This document shows, piece by piece, positions 35,409 to 47,449 of a DNA stretch of 64,000 nucleotides. Each line of letters starts with the position of its first letter. The stretch's first letter is position 1. The notes beneath the pieces were generated by a model. It was not told the DNA's origin. It worked only from the letters and a program-made list of their open reading frames with translations, and did not search any database. The stretch covers positions 11,043,485-11,107,484 of the forward strand of contig NC_049909.1 of assembly GCF_001411555.2 (NCBI RefSeq), in the 5' to 3' direction. This DNA is from Juglans regia (Eukaryota; Streptophyta; Magnoliopsida; Fagales; Juglandaceae). The position numbers were made by a program, and so were the translations under genes.

Positions 35409-35723
35409 TCAGTGAGGGTCTCAGGTTATTGACATCTATGCCCATCTTTACAAAAGCCTCCCAAAATAATGTCTGTTGAGCTCACATTTGTTAATGAGGA
35501 TGTGTCTAGTAGTGTAATTAGCAACCAGGAGGGTTACCACTCGCACATCATCATGAGGGTACAATACTCCTTCACAATCTTCTTCTACAAAAGAGATAGT
35601 TACTGAGGCGTCAAGTTTTTGGTGCTTGGGTGACATGTCCGCTACATAAATTTCTTCGTATCTTGCCCTCTGGGCATGCGCCCTTCTACTAGACGAGGAT
35701 GCGCCACTGAAGAGAATGCAAAG
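35409..35723 (-). pseudogene. Tat-type element A: gag end and protease start
   Basis: On the - strand: SSSSRRAHAQRARYEEIYV, VTISFVEEDCEGVLYPHDDVRVVTLLVANY, TRHILI, and (after a one-base frameshift) LFWEAFVKMGIDVNNLRPSLTP. These match the segment before the LKGFSGD protease block at 26625, so this is the other half of the split frame. The right edge is cut by an LTR at 35724. The protease catalytic DNGSS motif is degraded to NKCEL. Confidence 0.8.
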
Positions 35724-37127
35724 TGTCATATTTTTCTCCCTTAATGTTTAGTATTTTATACTTATTTAGTGCCTAAATGTACTCATTATTCTTATATTTT
35801 TATTTAGGAAGCAAATGGAGTCGTCAAATGCAAAACAAAGTTAATTGGGAGGTTTTGGACAGTTTCGACATCGCTTTGTAATAAGGGCATAACGCTCTCA
35901 TATGAGCTCATATTGAGACGATTCAAGATGCTATGGAACACTAAGACAAAGAGCTACAACTTTAATGTTTTTATTTTTGAAAGATAATGGCTGCATAAAG
36001 GTCGAAATCGGGCTTGAAGTTGACACACCTGCACTGCTGAGGTTTCAGAACGTTCAGCCTTATCGTGCAATTCAAATATGCAATTTAATTATAGATGTTT
36101 TGGAGATCTGGTGCACGAAAGTTAAAGCTGGAAAATACCACTTTCCTAGTTATACTAGGACTCTATTTTATTTTTAATATTTCCCTTAATTAAGTCAGAT
36201 TTGGATATGGTTATTTGAGGATAATATTAGAATATTTTACGAGATTTGGTAGGATTCTAATAAGAGGGCATGAACGTCTAAAAGAAGAAATGATCATACT
36301 AGGGCATCTCTCTCCCCTCTTCTCTAACTCCTCCTTCAAGTTTTCATAATGGTTTTGTGTGGCTAAACTTTAATACTTGGTCGAAGGAAACAGAAATCTC
36401 GGAATCAATAAAACTGTGAGATCTGATTTGTTTTTAGTGTTCAATTTATGCTTTGAGTATCGAATGTTTTTATATACCTATTTTCATGATTGTCTCATTT
36501 AATTACTAGGGGGCCTACTAGTTTATTATTCGTTGCAATCTATTACTAGATTAGACATCAAATTCGTAATTGTTTGATCCCTCTAATTTGTGAAGCAACT
36601 AAGATTTGATGATTTGTTGCGTCAGAAATTATTAGATCTTAGGAAGAACGCTCGACGAAATTAAATGCAACCGCTTGTGCTTGTGTTGTTTAGCTTCATC
36701 GATCTTTCTAATTCTTAAGGTTGCTACTAGATTAAACCTTTAGCACTTGTCTTGGGTTGTTTAGTGGTTAAGGTTAATTAGATCGCTTGTTTTCTAATTA
36801 ACTACGACTAATGAGAGATAGGAAAATAATTCCAACGGTAAATATTCAAAGTATGAATTAATATATATTTGCATCGATGATCAGTTGTAAAATTCCGATG
36901 GTGGATGTTGACTTAGACCAAGGTTTGTTCTTTTGATTGATTTCGATACTTTAATTTGAATTGTTTTTTAGTTGTTATTCTTAAAATTGTTTTCGTTATA
37001 CTCATCCCCCCAATACTTGTTCACGTAGCATAAAACTAGATTAAATACTCTCCGTGGGGACGATCCTTACTTGCACTACTACATGTATTTTTAGGAGTAT
37101 AGGTTTTATTTTTGGTTGCCTGTGACA
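35724..37127 (+). mobile_element. Solo-like LTR, 1.4 kb, in Tat element A
   Basis: TGTCATATTTTTCTCCC at 35724 and CCTGTGACA ending at 37127 are the mutually inverted termini (TGTCA/TGACA). The sequence before the end, TCTCCGTGGGGACGATCC and TTGCACTACTACATG, is typical of Athila-type LTR ends. The Tat gag reading (GFAGAG on one side, SSSSRRAHAQRAR on the other) continues across it. No internal region and no clean 5-bp target duplication were found. Confidence 0.6.
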
Positions 37128-38463
37128 CCAGCCGGCCCCAGCAAATCCGCCTGCTATTGTTCTGATTTTGCCAAAGGGCCCTGGGGCGCCGCCTATCCGG
37201 GCTGTTGTTTTTATAGGGGTTGTGTCCTCTCTCAAATCGTCGTTTGGGTTTTGCTCATTCCGCGAGCATACTTTCAAGCTCTCCAGTGCCTGCTAGCTAG
37301 ATCACTCTCTTCTTCATGGTTGTGCAATCCTTTGTCCAGTGTAAGCTTGTTTGATGGAATTTACAGTAGCGCTTGCCTGTTCTAGGCTGGCGGTATTCTC
37401 TTCTTGACTCTTCGTTTTCTTTGTTCGTTCAAATTATTTTGGATGAGTCAGGTATTATGCTCTTGTCGCCTTTCATGCCTCATATCTTGGTTCGGTGCAA
37501 CTTTCTTGTCTCCCGAATTACCCTTGTGTTCCGCCTTCAGCTCCCCTTTCATTAGGTCCACATGACCCTTTAATGTATTTTCAGCGTTGACGAAGTCATT
37601 CGCCCTATCCATGAACTCTCTTAGGGTAGAAGGGGTCTTTCTATCCAATTCAGTCATGAACGGATTGCGTGGCCAGATCTCGCCTAACAGGGCGGCTAGA
37701 GTTATCTTCTCGTCTTAGTCATCTGTCGTTAAACTTTCTTTATTAAAGTGGGTGAGGTATGTCATTAGGCTCTCATCTTCCCTCTGTTTGATAGTCAAGA
37801 GGTATGCCATTGGGCACTTACGCCTCCTGCTAGGCATAAATTATGTTAAGAATTGCCTGGCTAACTCTTCAAAGCTATCAATCGACCCCGTCTGGAGCAT
37901 TCCAAACCATACTCTCGCCATTCCCCTTAGTGTTCGGGGAAAAAATTGGCAGGCAATTTCTCTTGGGAAACTGTGAAGTGTGATATGCGCTTTGAAGTTC
38001 TCCAAGTGATCTACCAGGTCTTTAGACCCATCATACATCTATATCTGTGGCACTTTAAATTTCGACAGGAGCGGCACGACCATTACTTCTGGGATATAAG
38101 GCAAATCCGTGCGGCTCAACAGTTGTTCTACTGAGGAAGATCCTCCCATCTTCTTCACCATCTACCTGTACTTGCCGGCGAGGCTGCTTAGCTAGTCATG
38201 CAACTTCTTCTTTTTCACATCCTCCACGTTCACTCCCCCATTGCTATGTGTTTCTCCTTCTCCCTATTCACTATGGTCGGGTATCGTAGCATCACCGAGC
38301 TCAATGTTGCGGTTCTTGAGTTCCTCATTCTCTTTCCTTAGGTTTTCCATGGTGTCTAACTTCATCTTTAGCTTTTCTTCAGTTGCTGCTAATCGTGTTT
38401 CCATGTCTATAGGCGTCGCTCCCGGTTCACGAGTTACTGAAGAACGTGTCACGGTCGGCATGA
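37128..38463 (-). pseudogene. Tat-type element A: gag
   Basis: On the - strand from 38461: a coiled-coil opening (TRLAATEEKLKMKLDTMENLRKENEELKNRN), then the capsid region YDGSKDLVDHLENFKAHITLH, REIACQFFPRTLRGMARVWFG, SIDSFEELARQFLT, TELDRKTPSTLREFMDRANDFVNAENTL, and a nucleocapsid-proximal linker GPFGKIRTIAGGFAG near 37150. The frame is broken repeatedly. The order and wording match element B at 42640-45880. Confidence 0.8.
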
Positions 38464-38510
38464 GGGAACCACGTTGGAGTCCAATGAAAAACTGAAATCA
38501 CAGATTACAT

Positions 38511-38529
38511 GATCCCATAGACAGTGCCA
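38511..38529 (-). other. Primer-binding-like site of Tat element A
   Basis: Read on the - strand it is TGGCACTGTCTATGGGATC, a degenerate form of the TGGCGCCGTCTGTGGGAAC site of Tat-lineage elements. It sits just upstream of gag, at the same position as in element B. Confidence 0.55.
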
Positions 38530-40440
38530 CTTTAAAGGACATGTCCCACCATCAGTCATGATAGTTAACTTGCAAATTGTTAAGTGGGCAGCAACCATGG
38601 CGATACGGGATTGCTCCCGTTCAGATAGAAGTTCCAAAGCCACCATCAAGCCCTTGTAATTTGGAATTTTACTCTAGGTAGCTCGAATTGGGAACTCTCA
38701 GTGCATAGCCTTCGAGTTGGGAAATTCCCAACCTACTCTAGAGACCAAAAAAAAACTTCCTAGTCCATTGTTTGGCATTTGAGTGATGGCTTTCAAAACA
38801 GGCTACGCTACTTCCTAATCTGAAAGCTGCAAATGTTGCCTGGAGAGCTCCTCAAAGAATAAAACGCTAGGAAGTCTTGGGCGGTTAAATCTGGGTATTC
38901 TTCCCTAGCGGGTTCTAAAACCAAGCGAAACACAATGCAAGAACAAAGAAGAACCAGCCACGCATGAGAATAAAGCTACGCAAGGGCTAGCCTAAGAAGA
39001 TTAAGAACATCACGTATTGGGTGACAAAAAGGAAATCGCAAACCATGGGTTAGGGCACAGATGGGAAGAACAACTTTTTCAGAGAATCCCTCTTCATCGA
39101 CACAGCCCCGGCGAGGGAGCTCCAGAAGTATTGAATTTGGGATCCAGTAGCTTTTGCATAGATTCGTCAAGTCTCTGGCAATGAGGATGGAGCGCCACCT
39201 AAAACCTTTGAAGTATAGAACATCTTTAGTAGAAGAAGACTCCAGGACAACAAGGGTTTGGGATGTGTTTCGTTGAGCCCTGAGGATGACAAAGAAGCAG
39301 AAGAAAGGAAGAAATGAGGAAGGTTAGAGTCGCAGATAAAGAACTCGAGATAGTGGGATCTCAAGAATGTAAAGAACAAAGGAAGAAATAAAGAAGAAGA
39401 TGACAAAATATGAGGAGTAGGGAAATGAAGAGTAGGTGATAGTTGCAAACCATTATTACCAGACTAAATGATGTGACTAAAAGAGAACGTGGCGACGGTT
39501 ATTGGGTAACGTACGCACGTTTTACAAGTTTGAAATTCCAGCCTCTTAATAAGTGGAAACGACAAATAAAGTAATAAATAGGCCAACGGGGTAATCCATA
39601 GATCTAAAATTCCTAGTGGGGTAGTCTAGGGTTTCAAACATCCTCGACTGAGTAAAAGAAAGATATTTATAATTCCTTCATTATGAATTCCCCACGCTTA
39701 CATGCAAGAGGAATTAGCAAGGTAACTGGAGGAGTTAATATTGGTCTAACCCAAACTGAGGAAGCAAGTCCCATCATCCATAAAGGATTCAAAGGAATCG
39801 TGTAACTTAATGAAGACCCTAGCCGCCCTATCTATTAGGGAGTGATAAAACCTCACATTATGAATATGGACCATGTGGTGAGTAGACGACATCAGGGATA
39901 AGCCTCCCAATGGTTAAGTATTGTGCAAAGTTAATCAGTTTATAGTATTCATCTAATATTCTCCATGCCTATATATAGGGGCGATAGGTAATCTTCGATC
40001 ACAATGCCGCCCACTTAACAATTTGCATTCTTAAATTATTATCTCTCACTTATCGCTGACTAAAGTATCGAAGGGGCCTCAGGCACACCAAACTGTCCAC
40101 TTAACAATTTACAGGTTAACGATCACGACTGGTAGTGGGACACGTCCTTTACAATTATAATCTTTCAATTTTGTGGGATAGATGAAACTTTCTTTATCTG
40201 TTCTTTTATCAGCCTCTAAAGATGTTCATTGAGATCTCAAACTTGACACAAAGCCCATCTCAAATCTATGACTAATCCTTGGAGAAGAGATGGTCGTATT
40301 GCATTAGTGCTAAAGAATTGAAAGCTTCACAAGGGCATGTAATTTCGGTGAAACTTCACATGCTTACGGTTGCATTTCAATAATAGAGTAGCAAACATGT
40401 GTAGGTAATGCAAAGGCTATGTATCCTCCCAAACTTAAGT
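38530..40440. other. Probable 5' LTR of Tat element A and unassigned DNA
   Basis: DNA upstream (on the - strand) of the Tat A primer site should contain its LTR, but I could not place the ends. Frames at 38976-39170 and 39167-39448 on the - strand have no recognisable content. Nothing else could be supported. Confidence 0.35.
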
Positions 40441-40445
40441 TCTTG

Positions 40446-40541
40446 CAAATTTTAAAATTTGACATAATGCTTGCAAATTTTAAAATTTGTTATCTTATGG
40501 AATTAAAAATTAGACATAATGCTTGCAAATTTTAAAATTTG
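40446..40541. repeat. Three copies of a 16-bp perfect palindrome
   Basis: CAAATTTTAAAATTTG occurs at 40446-40461, 40474-40489 and 40526-40541. The second and third lie in a 52-bp direct repeat (GACATAATGCTTG...TTATCTTATGG). Spacing is 28 and 52 bp. Confidence 0.85.
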
Positions 40542-40759
40542 TTATCTTATGGCTGAGGCATTCATAAATTCTGATATGTCAATGTATGTTCTGTAAATTT
40601 TCATTCACTTTACTTGAAGTACATGAGCCACAAATTAACAAAATGGGACTACTTTCATGATGTGTTGAATTGTTATGGATATGCCTTGATAGATACATAT
40701 GCTGCCTAGCTCCTGATGTGTACGTGTTATTGACTGACAAAACCAAGAAAATTGTTTAT

Positions 40760-40877
40760 TTGTACTCAGTTATTTCTTACGAAAATAATTATTTACTGCT
40801 AAAAGTAATATGTTTTCGTCGCAAATAGTCATTATCATCGCAAATAATTAGTCACAAATACTTTTTTTCTTATAGTG
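40760..40877. mobile_element. CACTA-type transposon terminus
   Basis: TTTTTTTCTTATAGTG ending at 40877 is the inverse of the CACTATAAGAAAAA terminus of plant CACTA elements. It is preceded by short repeated words (TCGTCGCAAATAGT, CATCGCAAATAATTAGTCAC) like subterminal transposase-binding motifs. The opposite end was not found, so this is a fragment or one end of a larger element. Confidence 0.55.
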
Positions 40878-41104
40878 TAACTTTTCCTGAGATAATAAAC
40901 ATGTAAGCGGTTTAGTAGTTTAATCTATTTCTGAATGTAAGATCCACCAGTTGCATATTTTAGGATTTTTAAGCTCAACCATCTCGTGGCTCCTATGTCA
41001 TTGAATTATAAGGATACCTTTCATTTTCCATGCCATTTCTGCTTTGACTATTAGCTTAAAGTTTTACAATGGGAGATTATTGATTGGCTTCTTAATTTTT
41101 TATA

Positions 41105-41271
41105 GTGAGACGCCTCCTCTTCCTGATACTGGTCAGTGGTTACTCCTAGCATTGAATGAGAAACTTCCTCAAACCTTTGTTGAGACTCTGAGAGCTCGAA
41201 TTATTGGACTGCACCATTTCCTAATGTTGTTTATGGTGCTGGCTTTCTCTGTACTATTATTGGATTTTTGA
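41105..41271 (+). pseudogene. Membrane-protein exon fragment (sphingomyelin-synthase-like/PLM-like)
   Basis: After a TTTTTTATAG acceptor-like sequence the frame reads PDTGQWLLLALNEKLPQTF, ETLRARIIGLHHFLMLF and MVLAFSVLLLDF, then stops. The hydrophobic HHFLMLFMVLAFSVLL stretch is one membrane span. The wording recalls the plant sphingomyelin-synthetase-like/phloem unloading modulator family, but I recall that alignment only loosely. No neighbouring exons were found, and the piece sits 230 bp from a CACTA end, so it may be a captured exon. Confidence 0.35.
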
Positions 41272-41280
41272 AGAGCAATG

Positions 41281-42086
41281 TCAATTTTTATAGTCCTTTG
41301 CGGGCAGAGGTAGCATGAATGCTCTTGGAAAATTAGTTCATGTTTGTTGTTGTGTATTAGAGTTTGATTAAAGAAATGTATGTGTTTTGTAATGTTCTTA
41401 GCAAATTAGTTCCAATAATGTAATATGTAGTGAAGTACATCGTACGTCGTATGCATTTTACATGATGAATATTGAATTTTTATTTTATTTTTTTGTTTTA
41501 CATGCATTTAGTTAAAAAGTTAACTAATTGTTTATAGCTTTAGCTATTTTTGACATAAATTTAGTTTTTCATTTTGATATATTTTTATCATTGTCCAATA
41601 AAAATATAGGCTTTTATATAATAATAAAATTATGCTTTTCAACAACATATTTCTTGAAAACATTGTAATAAAATATAGGCTTTTAGATTAACAAATAATA
41701 CTTTTCAACATTATTTTTTTGAAAAAATTTAATAACATATAGACTTTTGATAAAAAAATAATAAAAAAAAAGGTACAGCCCAGAACAAAACTCGGATTCA
41801 TTCAGATTTTAGCCCGGGTCATGATCAGGCTAAAAAATCAATAGACTTTGTATCCTTTCTCGGTGGCATTAACATTTCCCATAGGAAAATGGTAGTTGTC
41901 TGAGATATGATAAAGTGGAATGCTATCTAGTTGCTTACACCGCACATCACTGGTGTTTTCGTTCTTTTTTCTTGCTAAACTAAGTTTAATATTTTAATAA
42001 AAAAGAAAATGGTTAGTTTTTGCCTCTCCCAGGAACTAGATACCCCCCATTACGAAACCCTAAACCCTCTCCCTCATCCCTCACAC
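41281..42086. other. AT-rich non-coding DNA
   Basis: Long T and A tracts with no recognisable coding region. CATTACGAAACCCTAAACCC near 42050 is just a common plant word. Nothing further is supported. Confidence 0.45.
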
Positions 42087-42610
42087 TAGGGCTGAACAAA
42101 AATCTGAAAATCCGACTCTGCCTCCGGCTCCACACCGACTCTGCCTCCAACTCCACTCTAACTCCGATTAGTTGGAGTCGGAGTTTGAGTTTTTTTAACC
42201 AAAAAAGTCAGAGATGGCAATGTACCGACTCCGACTCCAACTTCGATATTGTACATATTTTATAAAAATATATGTATTTTTTATATATTAATCATATATA
42301 TTTTAAATAATTGTAACTTATATAGTTAATTAAGTTCAATAATATACTAGTATGAACAAGTTATTATAAAATAATATGCTTATACTATAATATAAATATA
42401 CTAAATTCACTAATAATAGTTTAGTATATGTAAACACAATGCTATTAACTATTATTACCATGTAACACTAATGTATAATAACATTTAATACTAATGTATT
42501 ATGTATAAACACATATATAAATTTATAATAACATCTAATACTAATGTCTAAACATTAATATATAATAACATATAATACTAATGTATAATAACATTAATCT
42601 ATACAATGAT
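42087..42610 (+). repeat. Hexanucleotide-rich repeat, left inverted arm
   Basis: It starts TAGGGCTGAACAAAAATCTG and is followed by about 150 bp of ACTCCGACTC-type hexamers (some reversed to GGAGTCGGAG) and then AT-rich text (TAACATATAATACTAATG). It is an inverted relative of 47880-48815. The TAGGGCTG start is like that of some hAT-type MITEs, which is an inference. Confidence 0.6.
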
Positions 42611-42639
42611 TTATTTTTTCAATTTTGGTTAGCGGGTAT

Positions 42640-45600
42640 CTGATTTCGGTGCCTCACAGGGCCCTGCTTGTATAGCACACTGACGTCTGCATTCCTTCCT
42701 CTTCTTTTACTAAGACAGCTGACATGGCTTGGGGGATACTAGCAGGTACACGTACAAAACTTCCCGTTGATTAGGTTACTTCAATAGGGGTGGGCTGGCT
42801 CAATATTTCTTTAGCTCTTGAAAAGTTTGGTTGCATTCTTCGTTCCAATGGTGCATTTTCTTCAGAACATGAAAAAAAGGGAGACATTTATCAATGGACT
42901 GGGACACAAACCTGTTTAGAGCCGCTATTCTCCCCGCCAGTTGCTAAGTATCGTTGATGGTTCAGGGCGGCGCCATTCTCAAGATTGCCTCTATGTTCTT
43001 AGTGTTGGCCTCTATTCCTCTCTGTGAGACTATGAACCCTAGGAATTTGCTGGAATTTATCCCAAACGCACATTTGGCTGGGTTCAACTTTATTTGGTTC
43101 TTTCGCAATACCGCAAAGAACTCCCTAAGATCCGTTAGGTTCTGTTCGGCGTCCTTACTTTTTACCAATAAATTGTCTACATATACCTCCATAGACTTTC
43201 CGATTTGGTGTTTAAACATCCGGTTGACCGGCCTTTGATATGTTGCTTCGACATTTTTTAGCCCAAAAGGCATCACCTGGTAGCAGTAGAGTCCTTTGTT
43301 AGTTATGAATGCCGTCTTCTCCTCATCTGCCTTGTTCATCCTAATCTAATTGTACCCAGAGTAGGCGTCCATAAAGCTTTAAAATTGGTGTCCGGCTGTG
43401 GCATCCACGATAACGTCAATTCGCAACAATGGAAAGCTATATTTGGGGCAAACTTTGTCAAGGTTGGTGAAGTCTATGCTCATCCTCCACTTGCCATTGG
43501 CCTTTTTGACTAGTACTATGTTGGAAAGCCATTCTGGATAGTGTGCCTCCCATATGAAGCTTGCCGCCAGGAGTTTCTCGATTTCTTCTGCTACAGCCGT
43601 GCACTTCTCAACGTTGAATGACCTCATCTTTTGCCATACTTTCATGGCTTCAGGATCAACACAAAGGTTATGCTCTATGATCGAACTATCGATCTTGGGC
43701 ATTTGTTCGTGGCTCTAGGTGAATACATCTATATTCTCGATCAACAGTTGTTCCAGGGCTTCTTGATACTTTGGCGGGAGCTTGGAGCCAACCCTTGTGG
43801 TAGCAACTAGGCGTTCTGGATGCAGTTTCACTACATGCAAGGGCTCGTTGGCTTCGACTTGTAACAGGCTACCTTCATCATTGGTCTCCATGTCTTGCCC
43901 TTCTTCTAGTTAAGGTGTTGGTGGTAATTACTCTTTTAAATTGTCTACAGAGCATACCGTCGGTGCTTCTGTCGTCAGTTCTTGAACATAGCAATCTCAG
44001 GCTAATATCTGCTCTCCTTGGACTTCGCCCACTCCGGCTTCTATTGGGAATTTCATCTTGAGGTGTTATGTGGAGGTGACCACCTTTAATTTATTAAGGG
44101 TTGGGCACCCCAATATGGTGTTGTAAGATGACGGGACCTTGACTACTTGAAAGGTAGTCATTCTGATGACTATGTGGGCGCCTTGTTCTGTAGTTACATG
44201 AAGGGCGATGGCACCGACAGGTTGAACAGCTTCTCTTGAGAACCCTTTCAGTGGGAAGGGAGATGGTCGCAACTTGTCCATCGGGATCCCCATTCGAACA
44301 AATGCGTCCCAAAAGAGGATGTCAGCAGAGCTTCTATTGTCGAGCAAGACTCGTCTGGTCATGTAGTTGGCGATCAACAATGTAACAACCAAGGCGTCGT
44401 CATGAGGGTACATAACCTCTTCGCAATCCTTGTCCCCAAATGAGATGGTTGGGGTTGTTTATGCTATAGGGTACTTTCGCGGCTGATTTGCCATATATAC
44501 CTCATGATATCTTGCTCTTTGTGCATGGGCCTTTCTTCTGGATGTCGTGGTGCCGCCGCTAGCAAATTTGCCTACTATAGTGTAGATTTTGCCCAAGGGG
44601 GCCTGCGCCTGATCTCCTCTGAGTAGCGGGGAATTATTTCTTCTCTGCTCCTCCTGTTTCTGGCGCATGGGGCTCCTACCTCATCTTTTCCGATTTGGTT
44701 CCCTCGGTGGCTTTATGTAATCAGTCACCATTCTTTCCAACTCCTCATTGCTAGTCATCTCTTCAATCTGCATTTTCAAGGTGATGCACTCTTCAATCCA
44801 GTGGGTGTAACTTTGGTGGTAGGTGCAATGGTGTTGTCCTTTGTGAGGTGCAAACTCTTCCTTTCTCGTGTTTCTACCATCTTCTTGCACATTGTGGTTG
44901 TTATGCATAAGTCAAAGCCCATGATCTCATCTATCTTTTAGGTTGCTTCACCCGTTTGGTTTTTTGTCTTCCTTAGAGTTGCTCTAGTGTCTATTTTCTG
45001 CCTTTGCCTCCTACTTCCGTTGTTCTATCATAGCTTGTAGTGTATCTTCTGCATTGACAAAGTCATCTGCCCGATCCATGAACTCCCTTAGGGTGGATGG
45101 AGTTCGTCTAGCCAGTTCAGCCATGAAAGGGCTTCGAGGCTAGACTCCTCCCAATAGTGCAGCTAAAATGATTTTTTCATCCTGATCCTCAGTGGTCTCT
45201 CCTTGTTGAAGAGTGTTAGGTAATTCTTCAAATTTTCTACCTCTTTTTGTTTTATCATTAACAGATAGGCCACCGGTTTGCAATGTCTTCTACTAGCCAT
45301 AAACTGAGTAAGAAACTGTTTAGCGAGCTCCTCAAAGCTGCCAAATGATTCCGGCCCGAAAGGCCTCAAACCATCCCCGTGCTTGGCCCTTCAAAGTTAA
45401 CGGGAAGGCATAGCAAGCTACCTCCCCTGGGAAGCCATGGAGAGTCATGTATGCTTTGAAGTTCTCAAGGTGATCAATAGGATCTTTAGACTCGTCGTAC
45501 AGGTCGATCTATGGTACTTTGAATTTAGCCAATAGGGGGACCGCCATGACTTCCTCGCTGTAAGGGAGGTCCGTGAATGTGAGGAGTTGCTCCACGGAGG

Positions 45601-45880
45601 AGAAGCCACCCATCCTTTTGGCAATCTCCTCATATTTGACTACTAAACTGCGTATTTCGTCATGCATCTTCTTCTTCTCCATTTCTTAACTATTAACTCC
45701 TTCAGCACTGTGTGCATCCGTTCTGGTTGTTCGTTCTGGGCAAGGAGCTTATCCCTCTGCCGCTATAGTTCTTCATTCTCTTTCTGCAGTTGTTCAACAA
45801 CTGCCATGACTTGCTTAAGCTTTTTCTCCACTTCCGCTAACCTTCCTTTTGCCTCCGTCATGCTCGGTCCCGGATCTCAG
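42640..45880 (-). pseudogene. Tat-type gypsy element B: gag, protease, RT
   Basis: On the - strand: coiled-coil N-terminus (about 45870-45670), gag (FEELAKQFLTQFMASRRH, LKNYLTLFNKERP), a linker with CTYHQSYTHWIEECITLK near 44820, protease (LYPHDDALVVTLLIANY, LLDNRSSADILFWDAFVRMGI, SYNTILGCPTLNKLKVVTST; catalytic DNGSS is DNRSS), then RT (EAHYPEWLSNIVLVKKANGKWRM, FTNLDKVCPKYSFPLL, MDAYSGYN, KTAFITNKGLYCYQVMPFGLKN, VYVDNLLVKSK, FLGFIVSQRGIEANTKNI). The YVDD box reads YVDN. The frame has stops near 43378 and 43340 and frameshifts in gag. RNase H and integrase are absent; the element stops near 42640 beside the inverted repeat arm. Confidence 0.85.
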
Positions 45881-45935
45881 TCGACTTGTGATCTCATGAT
45901 GGTTGGCATGTGAAAATTACGTTGAAGTCTGTAAA

Positions 45936-45954
45936 GATCCAACAGACACCGCCA
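45936..45954 (-). other. Primer-binding site of Tat element B
   Basis: On the - strand TGGCGGTGTCTGTTGGATC, one base after the LTR end CTTAACA. It fits the TGGCGCCGTCTGTGGGAAC class used by Tat-lineage elements. Confidence 0.65.
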
Positions 45955-45955
45955 C

Positions 45956-46562
45956 TGTTAAGTACGTGTTTCATACCAGCAATCGCATGGATGACACATG
46001 CAGCAATGAAGAGACAGCGGTAGTCGCCCTGTGTAAACTCCGATGCTTAAGTCAGTAACAATATAAGAATAAGTATATAAAAGTAGAGATCATGATAGAA
46101 GATGTTACCTCCATCAAGTTATTTATAGAAGGATGCGGCGTGGTGGCAACTAACTCTGATCACCAGTCCTTCATGCTTATCCTTCGTGATCCATCATTTA
46201 AATGGAGAGGATATCTCCTGTTTTGTTGGAGTTATCTCATGCAAGATATTTGTATTTTTCCTTGGGCCTCATCCCCAACTCTTCGAGGTTATCTCACCCG
46301 TAGTTGTGGTTGTGAGTCCTTTACTTATAAGGCTTTTAGCCTCAAGCCATCCACAAGTCTTCCTGGGCTCGCGGATGGACTCAGCCTCAGATATGGGCTT
46401 GGCCTTAGACGGGCTCTCAGCCCAGGGGTCTAAATGTCCCCTCGACTATCATTCTCTCTCAAGAATAGCCTCATACAATCCCTCATTATCGTAAAATGAG
46501 AAGGAATAGGAAACCTAGGATCAAGGGATTTAGTGTAGTCCCAAAACCTCCGGCCTTCAACA
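45956..46562 (-). mobile_element. 5' LTR of Tat element B
   Basis: About 607 bp from TGTTGAAGGCCGGAGG (46562) to TACTTAACA (45956) on the - strand, with TGTT...AACA ends. It directly precedes the primer site and gag. The + strand frames here (46092-46494) are shadows in the LTR. Confidence 0.65.
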
Positions 46563-46975
46563 ACTGAAAAAGGCAACTCATTAACAATCACCATCCTAGC
46601 AAGGGTAGTTCTATTTTTTTTTCTCGTTATACTTGTTCATTCCTAGTGTCTTCTCCCATTCTCCTCCTTCAACTCTTGTCTCTAGGACCAAGAATTATTG
46701 ACTCTTGTCCAATCTACTCTTACGATTTTTAGGGCAAAGGTAGATGTGTGCTTTCAACGCCCTAAATGATTTATGAAAAGGGTCAACAATCATTTGCCCT
46801 AAAAACCATAAGAGAACATATTATAGAGAACAAAAAATTATTGGAAAAGGCTGCTGCATGAAGTTAACATTAGAGTACAAATTATAGATTCACAAAGTCA
46901 TGGATAGTTAGAGTCCAATGATTCAGAACCGTAGAGCAGACAAAAAATGCACACATAAAGAGTGAATTAATAAAA
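46563..46975. other. Non-coding DNA
   Basis: Right flank of Tat element B. Near 46670-46800 the word CTTGTCTCTAGGACCAAG and an inverted ATTTAGGGC/GCCCTAAA pair occur, but no boundaries can be drawn and nothing is coding. Confidence 0.4.
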
Positions 46976-46979
46976 GCTA

Positions 46980-47160
46980 CAACCATATCATCAAAAAATT
47001 ACACAGATTTTACACAACCATATCATCACAAAATTATACAAATTTTACACATATCGTCATAAAATTACACAAATTTTACACAACCATATCATCACAAAAT
47101 TACATAGATCTTACACAACCATATTATCACAAAATCACATAGATTTTACACAACCATTTG
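46980..47160. repeat. About 35-bp minisatellite
   Basis: Five units of about 34-36 bp (one shortened) containing ACACAACCATATCATCACAA and AATTACACAGATTTT. Units start near 46980, 47016, 47048, 47081 and 47117. Confidence 0.8.
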
Positions 47161-47449
47161 CACTTCAAATTTTGAAATCAAACAGCAAAACGAAAGAAAG
47201 CCAACATAAAATCACTCTGATTTCGTGATATTGAGAGGGAAAGATAGAGAGAGAAAATTTCAAGGAAACCTTGCAACTTCATTAGCCTCAAGACCCTGAA
47301 AAAACTTCAGACACAACACAACATCAAAACAACAGAGAGAGAGAGAGAGAGAGAGACGACACCGACCACTGGCTGCGGCTGAGGGAGGGAGTCCAGCTAG
47401 GGTTAGAGGAAAAATCTTCACAAACTCAAAGTATGAAGGCTGAAGGTTC

